Of a stretch of 64,000 bases of DNA, positions 35,118-44,166 are shown piece after piece. Position 1 is the first letter of the stretch; every line of letters begins with the position of its first letter. This DNA comes from Bermanella sp040371755 (lineage in GTDB: Bacteria; Pseudomonadota; Gammaproteobacteria; Pseudomonadales; Oceanobacteraceae), in contig NZ_BAABWE010000002.1 in the NCBI RefSeq assembly GCF_040371755.1, forward strand, positions 1 through 64,000. Direction: 5' to 3'. A program made the translations under genes and the position numbers. The notes below the pieces were generated by a model. The model did not search any database and was not told where the DNA came from. It worked only from the letters and a program-made list of their open reading frames with translations.

Positions 35118-35713
35118 TATGAATTCTCCTCATCCAAACCAATTACGATAGTGCTTTCATCTAAGTATGAGTATGGTGGCACTTTCAAGTTGGCACCTGC
35201 AGGAGAGCCATTGAAAACACGACCAGCCAAATCAAAACGTGAACCGTGACAAGGACAGTAGAAACCACCTTTCCACTCAGAGTCAAAAGGCTCTGGCTTC
35301 ACTTCAGGATGAAATTTAGGTGCACAACCAAGGTGAGTACATACACCTTCAAGAACAGCGATCTCAGGCTTACGAGAACGAGTTACATTATCTGCATAAG
35401 CAGGTTGTTGTGCTTTATTGCCATTAGCAGGGTCTTTAAGACGCCCAGCCAAGCCATCCAATAAACCAACGCTTTCATCTGTACGACGAACCAAATAAAT
35501 CGGTTTACCGCGCCACTCTGCAACAACCATAGCACCAGGTTCAATTTTACTCACATCTGCTTTAGCAGGTGCACCGGCAGCCTTAGCCTTTTCACTTGGA
35601 TTCCAAGATTTAACAAAAGGCACAGCTACGCCAACAGCACCAATACCACCACCCACCGCGGTTGTTGCGATGAGGAAGCGGCGTCGGCCTGTATTTACGC
35701 CATCATTGCTCAT
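35117..35713 (-). CDS. petA: ubiquinol-cytochrome c reductase, Rieske iron-sulfur subunit
   Basis: The Rieske protein carries the 2Fe-2S cluster that takes the first electron from ubiquinol. The 198-residue protein has a Tat-type N-terminus with RRRF at about 10-13 followed by a membrane segment (about 14-33). Cluster ligands are C125-T-H127 and C153-P-C155-H156, with the disulfide Cys130 and Cys155-region partners. It heads petABC, with SD GGGAG about 9 nt upstream. Confidence 0.97.
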   Translation of the reverse strand: MSNDGVNTGRRRFLIATTAVGGGIGAVGVAVPFVKSWNPSEKAKAAGAPAKADVSKIEPGAMVVAEWRGKPIYLVRRTDESVGLLDGLAGRLKDPANGNKAQQPAYADNVTRSRKPEIAVLEGVCTHLGCAPKFHPEVKPEPFDSEWKGGFYCPCHGSRFDLAGRVFNGSPAGANLKVPPYSYLDESTIVIGLDEENS

Positions 35714-35957
35714 TCTGGCAGTCTCCCATCAACTTTTTTTTAAAATTCTGTGCAGCCAAGACACTTTGAATAACATGCCCAAATAACAACATACAATTCA
35801 AAGAATCTCTCAAATAATTACCTTGCAATCCTTAACTAAAGCACAAACACAGGGACGCAGGTAAAAAATCGGCCCAAATAGTAATGAAATGTAGTGTTTG
35901 TTACAAGGATACAGGTCAATTAACTAAGGGTTTTATCAATATAACCCCTTGTTTTAG
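35714..35957. other. intergenic gap holding the petABC promoter region
   Basis: No gene is seen between petA and the rpsI terminator. A leftward promoter for petABC is expected here, but no hexamer pair stands out clearly; TTGAAT near 35793-35800 with a T/A-rich -10 region is a weak candidate. Confidence 0.3.
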
Positions 35958-35992
35958 ATAAAAAAAACGCCCAGAGAAATATCTGAGCGTTT
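35958..35992 (-). terminator. intrinsic terminator after rpsI
   Basis: On the minus strand AAACGCTCAGA pairs with TCTGGGCGTTT (one G-T pair) across a 6-nt loop and is followed by a run of about eight T. It closes the rplM-rpsI operon. Confidence 0.88.
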
Positions 35993-36018
35993 CTTTGACC
36001 ATACAGCCTGAAAACGAA

Positions 36019-36411
36019 TTAACGCTTAGAGAACTGAGGTTTCTTACGAGCTTTACGAAGACCCACTTTCTTACGCTCAACTTCACGGTCATCACGAGTA
36101 ACATAACCCGCAGCACGTAGAGAAGGACGTAGAGTCTCATCAAATTCCATAAGAGCACGAGTAATACCGTGACGAATTGCACCAGCTTGACCAGACGCAC
36201 CACCACCTTTAACAGTGATGTACAGGTCAAATTTCTCAGTGCTTTCAGTTAAAACAAGTGGCTGACGTACTACCATGCGTGAAGTTTCACGACCAAAGTA
36301 CACATCTAGCGGACGCTTGTTAATAACGATTTGGCCAGAACCAGGGCGCAAGAAAACACGCGCGCTAGAAGATTTACGACGACCAGTACCATAATATTGT
36401 GTTGCAGCCAT
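36019..36411 (-). CDS. rpsI: 30S ribosomal protein S9
   Basis: S9 binds the 30S head, and its C-terminal tail reaches the P-site tRNA. The protein is 130 residues with the conserved start QYYGTGRRKSSSARVF, the middle GGGASGQAGAIRHGITRAL and the highly basic end KKVGLRKARKKPQFSKR. The final Ser-Lys-Arg tail is intact. It is 10 bp after rplM. Confidence 0.98.
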   Translation of the reverse strand: MAATQYYGTGRRKSSSARVFLRPGSGQIVINKRPLDVYFGRETSRMVVRQPLVLTESTEKFDLYITVKGGGASGQAGAIRHGITRALMEFDETLRPSLRAAGYVTRDDREVERKKVGLRKARKKPQFSKR

Positions 36412-36421
36412 GATATTCCCC

Positions 36422-36850
36422 TTAAACCTTCAATTCTTTTGGTTGTTGTGCAGTGTGTGGATGCTCAGTTCCAGCATACACTTTCAATTTCGTGAACATT
36501 GCACGACCAAGAGGGTTCTTAGGAAGCATGCCTTTAACCGCTAATTCAACTACACGACCAGGTTTACGGGCCTGAAGGTCGTTAAAGTTAATTTCGCGTA
36601 GACCACCAGGGTAGCCAGTATGACGGTAGTAGATTTTATCCTGAGCTTTAGCACCAGTTACGGCTACTTTATCAGCATTAATAACAACGATGTAATCGCC
36701 AGTATCAACGTGAGGAGTATACTCAGGCTTATGTTTACCACGTAAACGAGATGCGATTTCAGTCGCTAAACGACCAAGCGCAACGCCTTCAGCGTCGACA
36801 ACCAACCACTCACGTTTTACAGTTTCAGGTTTTGCAGTATATGTTTTCAT
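36422..36850 (-). CDS. rplM: 50S ribosomal protein L13
   Basis: L13 is an early-assembly 50S protein. The 142-residue protein shows WLVVDAEGVALGRLATEIASRLRGKHKPEYTPHVD in order, followed by KIYYRHTGYPGGL and the C-terminal GMLPKNPLGRAMFTKLKVYAG. It heads rplM-rpsI. A clear stem-loop lies in the leader (36878-36915), which may be the site of feedback control; in E. coli L13 controls this operon. Confidence 0.98.
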   Translation of the reverse strand: MKTYTAKPETVKREWLVVDAEGVALGRLATEIASRLRGKHKPEYTPHVDTGDYIVVINADKVAVTGAKAQDKIYYRHTGYPGGLREINFNDLQARKPGRVVELAVKGMLPKNPLGRAMFTKLKVYAGTEHPHTAQQPKELKV

Positions 36851-36877
36851 AATCTTTTCTTTATCGCCTAATCAGAC

Positions 36878-36915
36878 TGTTACCAACTTCGACCGATCTA
36901 AATCGGCAGGTAACA
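36878..36915 (-). promoter_or_regulatory. leader stem-loop of the rplM-rpsI operon
   Basis: TGTTACC (36878-36884) pairs with GGTAACA (36909-36915), and inside it CCGAT (36893-36897) pairs with ATCGG (36902-36906). This makes a two-part hairpin in the mRNA leader about 30 bp before the rplM ATG. Position suggests ribosomal-protein feedback. A TATAAT at about 36956-36961 (minus strand) is a likely -10 for the same operon. Confidence 0.6.
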
Positions 36916-37032
36916 CCGTTTTAGGGCTTCGTCTTGGGGAAACGATGGCGGCGGATTATACGAGATATATAAATGGATTACATCTTTTTTTTAAACTTTA
37001 TGACTAACTGCCATAATATGGCTCAAAAGCCC

Positions 37033-37344
37033 CTAATAGCGCTCCCCTTCACGAAAATGCACTAAACCATAAATCAGCGCCAATAAAGCCACCACTGCAT
37101 TCAATAATACAATTAACACCATGCTATCCTGCTGCTGCACATTGGCTTGAAAGCCCATAATACTGCCCACTGAAAACGCCAAAGCGGAAGATACAAACGC
37201 CACCAACAACATAGATATCAAATAATACCCACGCCCATCGTCTAACTTCATTTGAAATTGTTCGATTTTTTGTGAAAAGAAACGGTAAGCCCCGATACAC
37301 AAGGCCGCAGTAAACAACATTGAACCAAAAAAGAAGTAAATCAT
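37033..37344 (-). CDS. small integral membrane protein of unknown function
   Basis: I do not recognise this protein. The ATG at 37344 (MIYFFFG) has a good AGGGGA ribosome-binding site 8 nt upstream and gives 103 residues. The frame is open to 37416, but the extra N-terminus looks non-coding. Three hydrophobic segments are seen (about residues 2-22, 43-65 and 75-95), with charged loops between. It follows rplM's promoter region in the same direction and lies before prfC. No functional clue comes from its neighbours. Confidence 0.55.
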   Translation of the reverse strand: MIYFFFGSMLFTAALCIGAYRFFSQKIEQFQMKLDDGRGYYLISMLLVAFVSSALAFSVGSIMGFQANVQQQDSMVLIVLLNAVVALLALIYGLVHFREGERY

Positions 37345-37465
37345 GAGCATATTCCCCTGTATGACTCCCATAAGCGTAATACAGAAACTACAGTGCTCAA
37401 GGTAGATTGACCCCATATTACGACGATTAACTGGTAATGTCGCAGAATGGGATCATTATCTCAGT

Positions 37466-39046
37466 TTAATGCTCACGGGTAGCAAAAAACTCAACGTCTG
37501 GATACCGTTCCTGCGATAAAGAAAGGTTAACCATGGTAGGCGCAATATAAGTAAGATTATCGCCGCCATCCAGTGCTAAATTCTCATGAGCTTTTTTCTG
37601 GAATTCGGCAAATTTAATTTTATCTCCGCACTCCACCCAACGGGCAGTAGCAACACTAATAGGCTCGTAAATGGCTTCTACTTTGTATTCGTCTTTTAAA
37701 CGTTGAGCAACCACATCAAACTGAAGTGTTCCCACCGCGCCAACGATCAAATCGTTGTTCTTTAATGGTCGAAATACCTGCACAGCCCCTTCTTCTGAAA
37801 GCTGGATAATGCCTTTAAGCAGCTGCTTTTGCTTAAGTGGATCTTTCAAGCGAATACGCTTGAACAATTCAGGAGCAAAGTGCGGAATACCAGTGAACTT
37901 TAAATCTTCACCTTGGGTGAAGGTATCACCAATTTGAATGGAACCGTGGTTATGCAAACCGATAATGTCCCCAGCGTAAGCTGATTCAGCTGCCTCTCGG
38001 TCGCCGGCCATAAAGGTAAGGGCATCGCCAATACGCACATCTTTGCCGATGCGCACATGTTTGGCTTTCATGCCTTTTTCATACTTGCCCGAAACTATAC
38101 GCATAAAGGCCACGCGATCACGGTGCTGCGGGTCCATATTGGCTTGAATTTTGAACACAAAGCCAGTGAATTTCTCTTCAGTAGGCTCAACATCACGGGC
38201 TTCTGTATTACGTGTTTTCGGTGTTGGCGCCCATTTGGTTAGGCCATCTAACATATGGTCTACACCAAAGTTGCCCAAAGCTGTACCAAAATACACTGGG
38301 GTTAGTTCGCCTGCCAAAAACATTTCTAGGTCAAATTCGTTAGAAGCACCGCGCACCAGCTCTACTTCTTCGCGGAAGTCATCGGCATAGGCACCTAAGG
38401 CCTGATCGAACTCGGCACTGTCTAGGCCCTTGATCACACGGCGCTCTTGTATGGTGTGACCCTGACCCGTTGAGTATAAGATCACTTCATCTGTGTATAA
38501 GTTGTACACACCTTTGAACTCTTTACCCATGCCGATTGGCCACGTAATGGGCGCACACATAATGTTCAGTACGCTTTCCACTTCATCCATAACATCAATA
38601 GGGTCACGGGTGTCGCGGTCGAGTTTGTTCATAAAGGTGATAATGGGCGTATCCCGTAAGCGGGTGACTTCCATTAATTTAACAGTACGTTCTTCTACAC
38701 CTTTTGCGGCGTCGATCACCATTAAACAGGAATCCACCGCCGTTAGAGTACGGTAAGTATCTTCCGAAAAGTCTTCGTGTCCAGGAGTATCCAGCAAGTT
38801 AACTAAACAGTCATTATAGGGAAACTGCATCACCGAGGTAGTAATGGAGATACCACGGTCTTTTTCCATTTGCATCCAGTCGGATTTAGCATGCTGGTTC
38901 GAGCCACGGCCTTTAACCGTACCAGCCTTTTGAATGGCGTTGCCGAACAACAATACCTTTTCAGTAATGGTGGTTTTACCCGCATCCGGGTGGGAAATAA
39001 TGGCGAAAGTACGGCGTTTGCCTACTTCTGTTACTTGATTGCTCAT
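37466..39046 (-). CDS. prfC: peptide chain release factor 3
   Basis: RF3 is a GTPase that recycles RF1 and RF2 from the ribosome after termination. The 526-residue protein has G1 SHPDAGKTTITEK (about 18-30), G3 DTPGHEDFSEDTYR (about 87-100) and G4 NKLDR (about 140-144), then the RF3-specific C-terminal domain (GTLQFDVVAQRLKDEYKVE). The length and the missing EF-G domain IV separate it from elongation factors. Confidence 0.97.
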   Translation of the reverse strand: MSNQVTEVGKRRTFAIISHPDAGKTTITEKVLLFGNAIQKAGTVKGRGSNQHAKSDWMQMEKDRGISITTSVMQFPYNDCLVNLLDTPGHEDFSEDTYRTLTAVDSCLMVIDAAKGVEERTVKLMEVTRLRDTPIITFMNKLDRDTRDPIDVMDEVESVLNIMCAPITWPIGMGKEFKGVYNLYTDEVILYSTGQGHTIQERRVIKGLDSAEFDQALGAYADDFREEVELVRGASNEFDLEMFLAGELTPVYFGTALGNFGVDHMLDGLTKWAPTPKTRNTEARDVEPTEEKFTGFVFKIQANMDPQHRDRVAFMRIVSGKYEKGMKAKHVRIGKDVRIGDALTFMAGDREAAESAYAGDIIGLHNHGSIQIGDTFTQGEDLKFTGIPHFAPELFKRIRLKDPLKQKQLLKGIIQLSEEGAVQVFRPLKNNDLIVGAVGTLQFDVVAQRLKDEYKVEAIYEPISVATARWVECGDKIKFAEFQKKAHENLALDGGDNLTYIAPTMVNLSLSQERYPDVEFFATREH

Positions 39047-39141
39047 ATTCGGCTTTTTAAATAATCAAAAATTGCCGCGCATTATATCTGCCAACGGCTG
39101 AAGTTACGAGCACGGTAGACACCATGCCCGTAAAGGGTATT

Positions 39142-40746
39142 TTAAGCAACTTCCTGATTAGCCGCTTTGTTCGCCAGCAATTCATCATAAGTGCCTTGAA
39201 AATCAAGCAACTGATTATCTTTGATTTCAATCACACGGGTTGCCAATGACGAGACAAATTCGCGGTCGTGACTAACAAATATCAAGGTTCCATCAAAATC
39301 TTTAAGGGCATTGTTAAGCGCTTGAATGGACTCCATATCTAAGTGGTTAGTAGGTTCATCCATAACCAATACGTTTAAATCCATCATCATCAACTTACCA
39401 AACAGTAAACGGTTTTTCTCACCACCTGAACATACCCGCGCTTTTTTATTGAAATCGTCTGCGGTAAACAGTAAACGGCCAAGCATGGCCCGTACTTTTA
39501 AATCATCATGTTTTGGTGTGCGCCACTGACTCATCCACTCAAATAAAGTGAAGTCGTTGTCAAAGTCATCGGTACTGTCTTGAGGACAATATCCGATAGT
39601 TGCATTTTCTGACCACTTCACCGCGCCGTGTTCTGGAGCTAGCTCATTCATTAGGCAACGTAAGAAAGTGGTTTTACCCGCGCCGTTTTCACCAATTATG
39701 GCGAGCTTAGACCCTGCATCCAATAGAATGTCGCCACCTTTAAATAAAGTTTCGCCGTCAAAACCATGGGCTATTTGTTCTAGCTCAAGCACTTGGCGGT
39801 GCAGTTTTTTATCTTGGCGCAATGAAATAGATGGGGTTTGACGAGACGTTTGTTTTACTTCATCTAGGGTGATTTTATCCATTTTCTTGGCACGAGACTG
39901 AGCTTGCTTCGACTTAGAAGCATTCGCCGAAAAGCGGTTAACAAACGCTTGAAGCTCATCAATTTCAGCACTCTTTTTCGCGTTTTCGCCCAAAAGCTGT
40001 TCACGAATTAACGCTGAGGCTTCTTGGAAGTATTCATAGTTACCCGGATAAATACGCAGCTCGCCGTAATCGATATCAGCCATGTGGGTGCACACTGAGT
40101 TTAAGAAGTGGCGATCGTGAGAAATAATGATCATGGTGCTTTTGCGCTTGTTTAGTACTTCTGCCAACCAGTTAATGGTGTCGATATCCAAGTTATTGGT
40201 AGGTTCATCCAGCAGTAGGATTTCTGGATTAGCAAACAATGACTGCGCCAATAGCACACGTAATTTCCAGCCCGGAGCCAGTTGCTTCATGAGGCCATAG
40301 TGAAATTCTTCTTCTATTCCTGCTTCGAGCAGTATTTCACCCGCGCGACTTTCGGCGCTATAACCGTCCATTTCTGCGTATTGGGCTTCTAAGTCCCCCA
40401 CTAACATGCCATCTTCTTCTGTCATTTCTGGCTTAGCATAAATAGCATCACGGGCTTGTTTGATTTTCCAAAGCTCTACATCGCCCATGATCACTGCATC
40501 TACGACCGAATATTCTTCAAAGGCATACTGATCCTGACTCAAAGTACCCACTTTATACCCAGGAGTAATAGAGATATTGCCAGAAGTCGGTGTTAATTCA
40601 CCGCTCAGGATTTTCATAAAAGTAGATTTACCACAACCGTTTGCCCCAATCAGACCATAGCGATTGCCATGGCCGAATTGAGCTGAGATATTTTCAAACA
40701 AAGGCTCGGCGCCAAATTGCATGGTAATGTTAGCAGTTGTGATCAA
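39142..40746 (-). CDS. ybiT: ABC-F family ATPase YbiT
   Basis: ABC-F proteins are soluble ATPases with two ABC domains and act on the ribosome. This 534-residue protein matches E. coli YbiT closely at the start (ITTANITMQFGAEPLFENIS). Two Walker A motifs (GANGCGKST near 34-42 and GENGAGKTT near 355) and LLLDEPTNNLDIDT and VMDEPTNHLDMES are present. The linker is charged. The start is TTG at 40746, chosen because the length aligns with E. coli YbiT and AGGAT lies 8 nt upstream. The exact function of YbiT is not settled. Confidence 0.93.
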   Translation of the reverse strand: MITTANITMQFGAEPLFENISAQFGHGNRYGLIGANGCGKSTFMKILSGELTPTSGNISITPGYKVGTLSQDQYAFEEYSVVDAVIMGDVELWKIKQARDAIYAKPEMTEEDGMLVGDLEAQYAEMDGYSAESRAGEILLEAGIEEEFHYGLMKQLAPGWKLRVLLAQSLFANPEILLLDEPTNNLDIDTINWLAEVLNKRKSTMIIISHDRHFLNSVCTHMADIDYGELRIYPGNYEYFQEASALIREQLLGENAKKSAEIDELQAFVNRFSANASKSKQAQSRAKKMDKITLDEVKQTSRQTPSISLRQDKKLHRQVLELEQIAHGFDGETLFKGGDILLDAGSKLAIIGENGAGKTTFLRCLMNELAPEHGAVKWSENATIGYCPQDSTDDFDNDFTLFEWMSQWRTPKHDDLKVRAMLGRLLFTADDFNKKARVCSGGEKNRLLFGKLMMMDLNVLVMDEPTNHLDMESIQALNNALKDFDGTLIFVSHDREFVSSLATRVIEIKDNQLLDFQGTYDELLANKAANQEVA

Positions 40747-40980
40747 AAGACTATCCTAGGGCTATGTTTTGTAAGACATGCCAAATAAAGAGGGGAATAT
40801 TGGGGCGCACTATATAGATTGAGGCGGATTTTGTCGACAGGATGTACAAAAAACAATCAATATTTCTGTTGAGCTATAGATTGTGCTGTAACATGCTCTC
40901 AATGAACATTGAGCATCAGAATATGTGTATTCTCGTGATTTTGATCCTAAGTTTCTTTATGAATTAATGCATTTCATTAA

Positions 40981-41112
40981 GCAGCCACACACACTCACAA
41001 AGAAATTCACATAGATCTAATATGGCATCCACCATCACCAGCCAGCTTGTCTGAACGATTTAAACAATACTTTGGTTTTACTCCCACACAATATTTGAAT
41101 ACGTTTGATCAG
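40981..41112 (+). pseudogene. decayed C-terminal fragment of an AraC-family regulator
   Basis: In one rightward frame the region translates to SPASLSERFKQYFGFTPTQYL near 41035-41103, which fits the second helix-turn-helix of AraC-type regulators (SpsyFsRrFKqyFGvTPsqYR). No start codon and no upstream AraC domain are present; a stop closes the frame just before 40981. The rest of the 40747-41108 gap shows no intact gene. An earlier regulator gene was probably lost here. Confidence 0.55.
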
Positions 41113-41696
41113 ACGGAAGCCCACAACTCAACGTCCGGCAAGTTATTCGCTACTTCTAAGCAGTCTTGGTGACGAGTCAAGCAATCAACCACCACCGATA
41201 GTGGTTTCGACCAGATTTCGGGTAAATCATATTCGCCCTTTTGAGATACTGAAAAAGCCAGTTGTTCTTGTGGCGGTATGTATTGTGCGCTTACACCTTC
41301 TTTATTTCCCCTAGCATCAATTCGATACCAACCAATATTATCTAAATACACAGCATTTAAGCCATGCAAGCAAAACGGTGGTTCATCTGTGATGGTTAAT
41401 CGTTGATAACATAATCCAGCTGGGATACCGTTTGCTCTAAGTAGCGCGGCTAATAAATGGCTTTTAGCGTAGCAATATCCTGTACCATGCCTTAGAACAT
41501 CCGATGCTTTACACGTGACGGGGTTTAATTGGAAATCCCACGAATGCTTTATTTCATCCCGTACAAATTCAAAACAACGCTTAGCAATGGCTTCATCGCC
41601 TATCGAGCCATCAGATAGTAAATTCGACTGTTTTAATATTTCTGGATTCCGCCAATCGATGTACTCTGATGCTTCTAGAAATTGCTCAATTTTCAT
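41109..41696 (-). CDS. transglutaminase-like cysteine protease-fold protein
   Basis: The 195-residue protein has a transglutaminase-like (papain-type) core. The triad is visible: Cys75 in GYCYAKSHLLAALLRA, His111 in CLHGLNAVY and Asp127 in WYRIDARGNK. No signal peptide is seen, so it is likely cytoplasmic. Bacterial members usually act as cysteine peptidases or amidases; the substrate is unknown. It is bounded by the flotillin-operon terminator upstream and by the AraC-like relic at its 3' end. Confidence 0.85.
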   Translation of the reverse strand: MKIEQFLEASEYIDWRNPEILKQSNLLSDGSIGDEAIAKRCFEFVRDEIKHSWDFQLNPVTCKASDVLRHGTGYCYAKSHLLAALLRANGIPAGLCYQRLTITDEPPFCLHGLNAVYLDNIGWYRIDARGNKEGVSAQYIPPQEQLAFSVSQKGEYDLPEIWSKPLSVVVDCLTRHQDCLEVANNLPDVELWASV

Positions 41697-41713
41697 ATTT
41701 GGCTTTACCTATA

Positions 41714-41753
41714 TAAAAAAACATCTATAGCCTATTCTCGTGACTATAGATGT
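41714..41753 (-). terminator. intrinsic terminator after the flotillin gene
   Basis: ACATCTATAG (41721-41730) pairs perfectly with CTATAGATGT (41744-41753) across a 13-nt loop. A T run follows on the minus strand. It lies 25 bp after the flotillin stop and closes the four-gene operon. Confidence 0.85.
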
Positions 41754-41777
41754 TGATTGGCACTCGATATAGATTAA

Positions 41778-43466
41778 TTAAACGGATGGTTTAATATCAT
41801 TTCCTAAATCTGAAACACCAGCTTCTTGAAGTAAAGAATCAACCAACGGTGCCATAGCTCGATGCTTTAAGGCACTATCTACTAAAGCTTCCGGTAGACT
41901 TTGACTCTTTTCTGCATCCGCATTCAATATCCCATTTGTGCCTTTTTCTCCAAACCCAGACATCCCATCAATAGAAATAATTTTCATACCATCTATATTT
42001 TCTAGAGGTTTCACACTTTCTTTAATAATCATTGGTAGGTTCTCATGCAAGCTTAACACTCGCTTCAATGAAATCTGAGCTTCACTTAGACTATTTAACG
42101 CTTCATTCATTGCTCGCTGACCCTCTGCATCAACTTGATACTTTTCTCTGTCTGCATCAACCCGAACACGAATTGCATCTGCTTCTGCCTGTGCTTGTAA
42201 GCGAAGCGCTTCTGCTTTGTCTTCAGCTGCCAGTTTTTCAGCTTCAGCAGATACCTTCACACCTGTTGCTTGGCGCTCCGCTTCTTTACGAGCTTCAATC
42301 AGCTCAATTTCCTTATCACGTTCTGCAATTTCAACCTGCTTAGCCGTAATAACTTTTTCTTCTGCTCGAACAGCTTCGGATAGAGCAACATTTGCCTCTT
42401 GATCAGCCAAAGATTGCTCTTTAGATTTTTGAGCTACGGCAATTGCACGCTCTTGACCTGCAATTTCTAGTGATTTTTGTTTTTCTATTTCTCGTTGCTG
42501 AAGAAGGCGTTCGCGTTCAATTTCCTGCTCACTTAAACGGCGTTCTTTTTCAATTTCAAGTAAACGAGTGGATTGATCGGCAGCAATTCTCGATACATCT
42601 ACTTCACGTTTTGCTTCAATTTCCGCTTGTAGTGCTGTTCTTTCTTTATCCGCTTTTTCTTTTGCAATATCGGCCTGCTGCTGAGCTTCTCTATTTTCAA
42701 TTTCGCGTTCCTGCTCCAATTTGGCATATCGAGTTTCACGCTCAATTTCTAATCTTTGACGTTCTGCTTCTAGGTTTTTCTTTTCAATTAGTACCAATGT
42801 TTCCTGCTCAACATCATTTACCTCTTTACGGCGAGACTCGATCGAGCGAGTCATTTTTGCCAAACCTTCTGCATCGAAGACATTATCTTGCTGAAAAAAT
42901 TCTCTTGGGGTTTGATCTAAGCCTGTAAGTGATACGGATTCTAATTCCAAACCGTTTTTCAACAGATCTTCACTAACTACCTGTTGAACTTTTTGTACAA
43001 ATTGACTGCGCTGTTCATGAAGCTCGGCCATTTCCATTTCTGCAGCAACCGATCGTAATGAATCGACAAACTTACCCTCTATCATTTCTTTAAGTGCTTC
43101 AGGGTCAAGAGTTCTTGTACCTAATGTTTGCGCTGCATTGGCAATAGCATCATTTTCTGGTTTAACTCGCAAATAGAATTCAGCAAGAACATCAACTCGC
43201 ATGCGATCTTTAGTAATAAGCGCCTGTTGCTCTTTACGTGAAACCGCCAATCTAAGTGTATTCATGTTGACAGGAATAACCTCGTGCAAAACAGGTAATA
43301 CCATAGCCCCGCCATTCAAAATAACTTTTTGTCCACCCATCCCTGTACGAACAAACGATCGCTCTTTTGAAGCTCTTGTATAAAGACGAGAGAAGATGAT
43401 GCCAATTGCTAATAATGCAAATATAACAATAATCGAGAAAAATATAACTGTAGATAAATTACTCAT
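41778..43466 (-). CDS. yqiK: flotillin-like protein (YqiK/SPFH family)
   Basis: Flotillins form membrane microdomain scaffolds. The 562-residue protein has an N-terminal membrane segment (about 6-26) and an SPFH/band-7 domain (about 40-215). A long charged coiled coil with repeated Glu/Ala/Arg heptads (about 215-400) and a C-terminal domain follow. Size and topology match E. coli YqiK. It is the last gene of an operon with a YqiJ-like and a PspA-like protein, which points to membrane integrity or fluidity control. A 40-bp gap separates it from yqiJ. Confidence 0.88.
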   Translation of the reverse strand: MSNLSTVIFFSIIVIFALLAIGIIFSRLYTRASKERSFVRTGMGGQKVILNGGAMVLPVLHEVIPVNMNTLRLAVSRKEQQALITKDRMRVDVLAEFYLRVKPENDAIANAAQTLGTRTLDPEALKEMIEGKFVDSLRSVAAEMEMAELHEQRSQFVQKVQQVVSEDLLKNGLELESVSLTGLDQTPREFFQQDNVFDAEGLAKMTRSIESRRKEVNDVEQETLVLIEKKNLEAERQRLEIERETRYAKLEQEREIENREAQQQADIAKEKADKERTALQAEIEAKREVDVSRIAADQSTRLLEIEKERRLSEQEIERERLLQQREIEKQKSLEIAGQERAIAVAQKSKEQSLADQEANVALSEAVRAEEKVITAKQVEIAERDKEIELIEARKEAERQATGVKVSAEAEKLAAEDKAEALRLQAQAEADAIRVRVDADREKYQVDAEGQRAMNEALNSLSEAQISLKRVLSLHENLPMIIKESVKPLENIDGMKIISIDGMSGFGEKGTNGILNADAEKSQSLPEALVDSALKHRAMAPLVDSLLQEAGVSDLGNDIKPSV

Positions 43467-43506
43467 GTGAGTTCCATTTCTTTATTTTTAATGACTTAAA
43501 CTCTGA

Positions 43507-44166
43507 CTAATCTGCCATATGATTTAAGTTGGGGTTATTTGGTGCGATTACTTTAAAAACAGCACCGTTTGACTCGACCAATAAAACCTTTTCACCTTTT
43601 GAAAAGCTTGTTTGTTCAATTGGTTCTACCATTATGTAATGAGTTGTTCCAAACTGATCTTTGAAACGGGCTTCGGCTGGAGAATTCTGTTTTGCTTCCC
43701 CTAGCGTTATAGTGGCTACTCGCCCAATAAAACTACTTGAAGATATTGACTCTGTTTCATCTTTAAATGCTATCTTTGATAAAATTCCACTACTACTACG
43801 AACAATGGGAAGTGATAATAATAAAGATATAATTCCAGCAGCAAAGGCAGGCAGCATAAATCCAAAAGTTTCATCAAGTATTGCTTGCATGGTAATTCCT
43901 ATTACACCAAAAACACTTAAAAAAACAACTAAAAGAACTAATGCTGGTACTTTACCAAATCGAATCCAGCCTAAAAAACGACTCAGAGCCCCTCCAGTTG
44001 TAATACTTGAACCTGCATCAACATCTACATCGGGCAAGATACTATCTAACGCTTGTGATGCCCCAAAGCCAACCAGAGTCAAAACTCCTTCTAGTAAAGA
44101 AATAATCAACATTAATGTTATTGCAATACTAAAGGGAATATTTTGATCAGAAAGAATGAACTCCAT
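43507..44166 (-). CDS. yqiJ: YqiJ-like membrane protein with OB-fold domain (NfeD-type)
   Basis: The 219-residue protein has two to three membrane segments (about 12-40, 70-95 and 105-125) and a C-terminal soluble OB-like domain (about 145-210, GRVATITLGEAKQNSPAEARFKDQFGTTHYIMVEP). This domain set is that of YqiJ/NfeD proteins, which accompany flotillins. The start abuts the PspA-like stop (no spacer), so translation is likely coupled. It probably partners the flotillin encoded next; its own activity is unknown. Confidence 0.85.
   Translation of the reverse strand: MEFILSDQNIPFSIAITLMLIISLLEGVLTLVGFGASQALDSILPDVDVDAGSSITTGGALSRFLGWIRFGKVPALVLLVVFLSVFGVIGITMQAILDETFGFMLPAFAAGIISLLLSLPIVRSSSGILSKIAFKDETESISSSSFIGRVATITLGEAKQNSPAEARFKDQFGTTHYIMVEPIEQTSFSKGEKVLLVESNGAVFKVIAPNNPNLNHMAD

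Noticed and set aside
35916..36230. Leftward open frame overlapping rpsI
   Set aside because: It is an out-of-frame shadow of rpsI with no family resemblance and a highly skewed Val/Leu composition.
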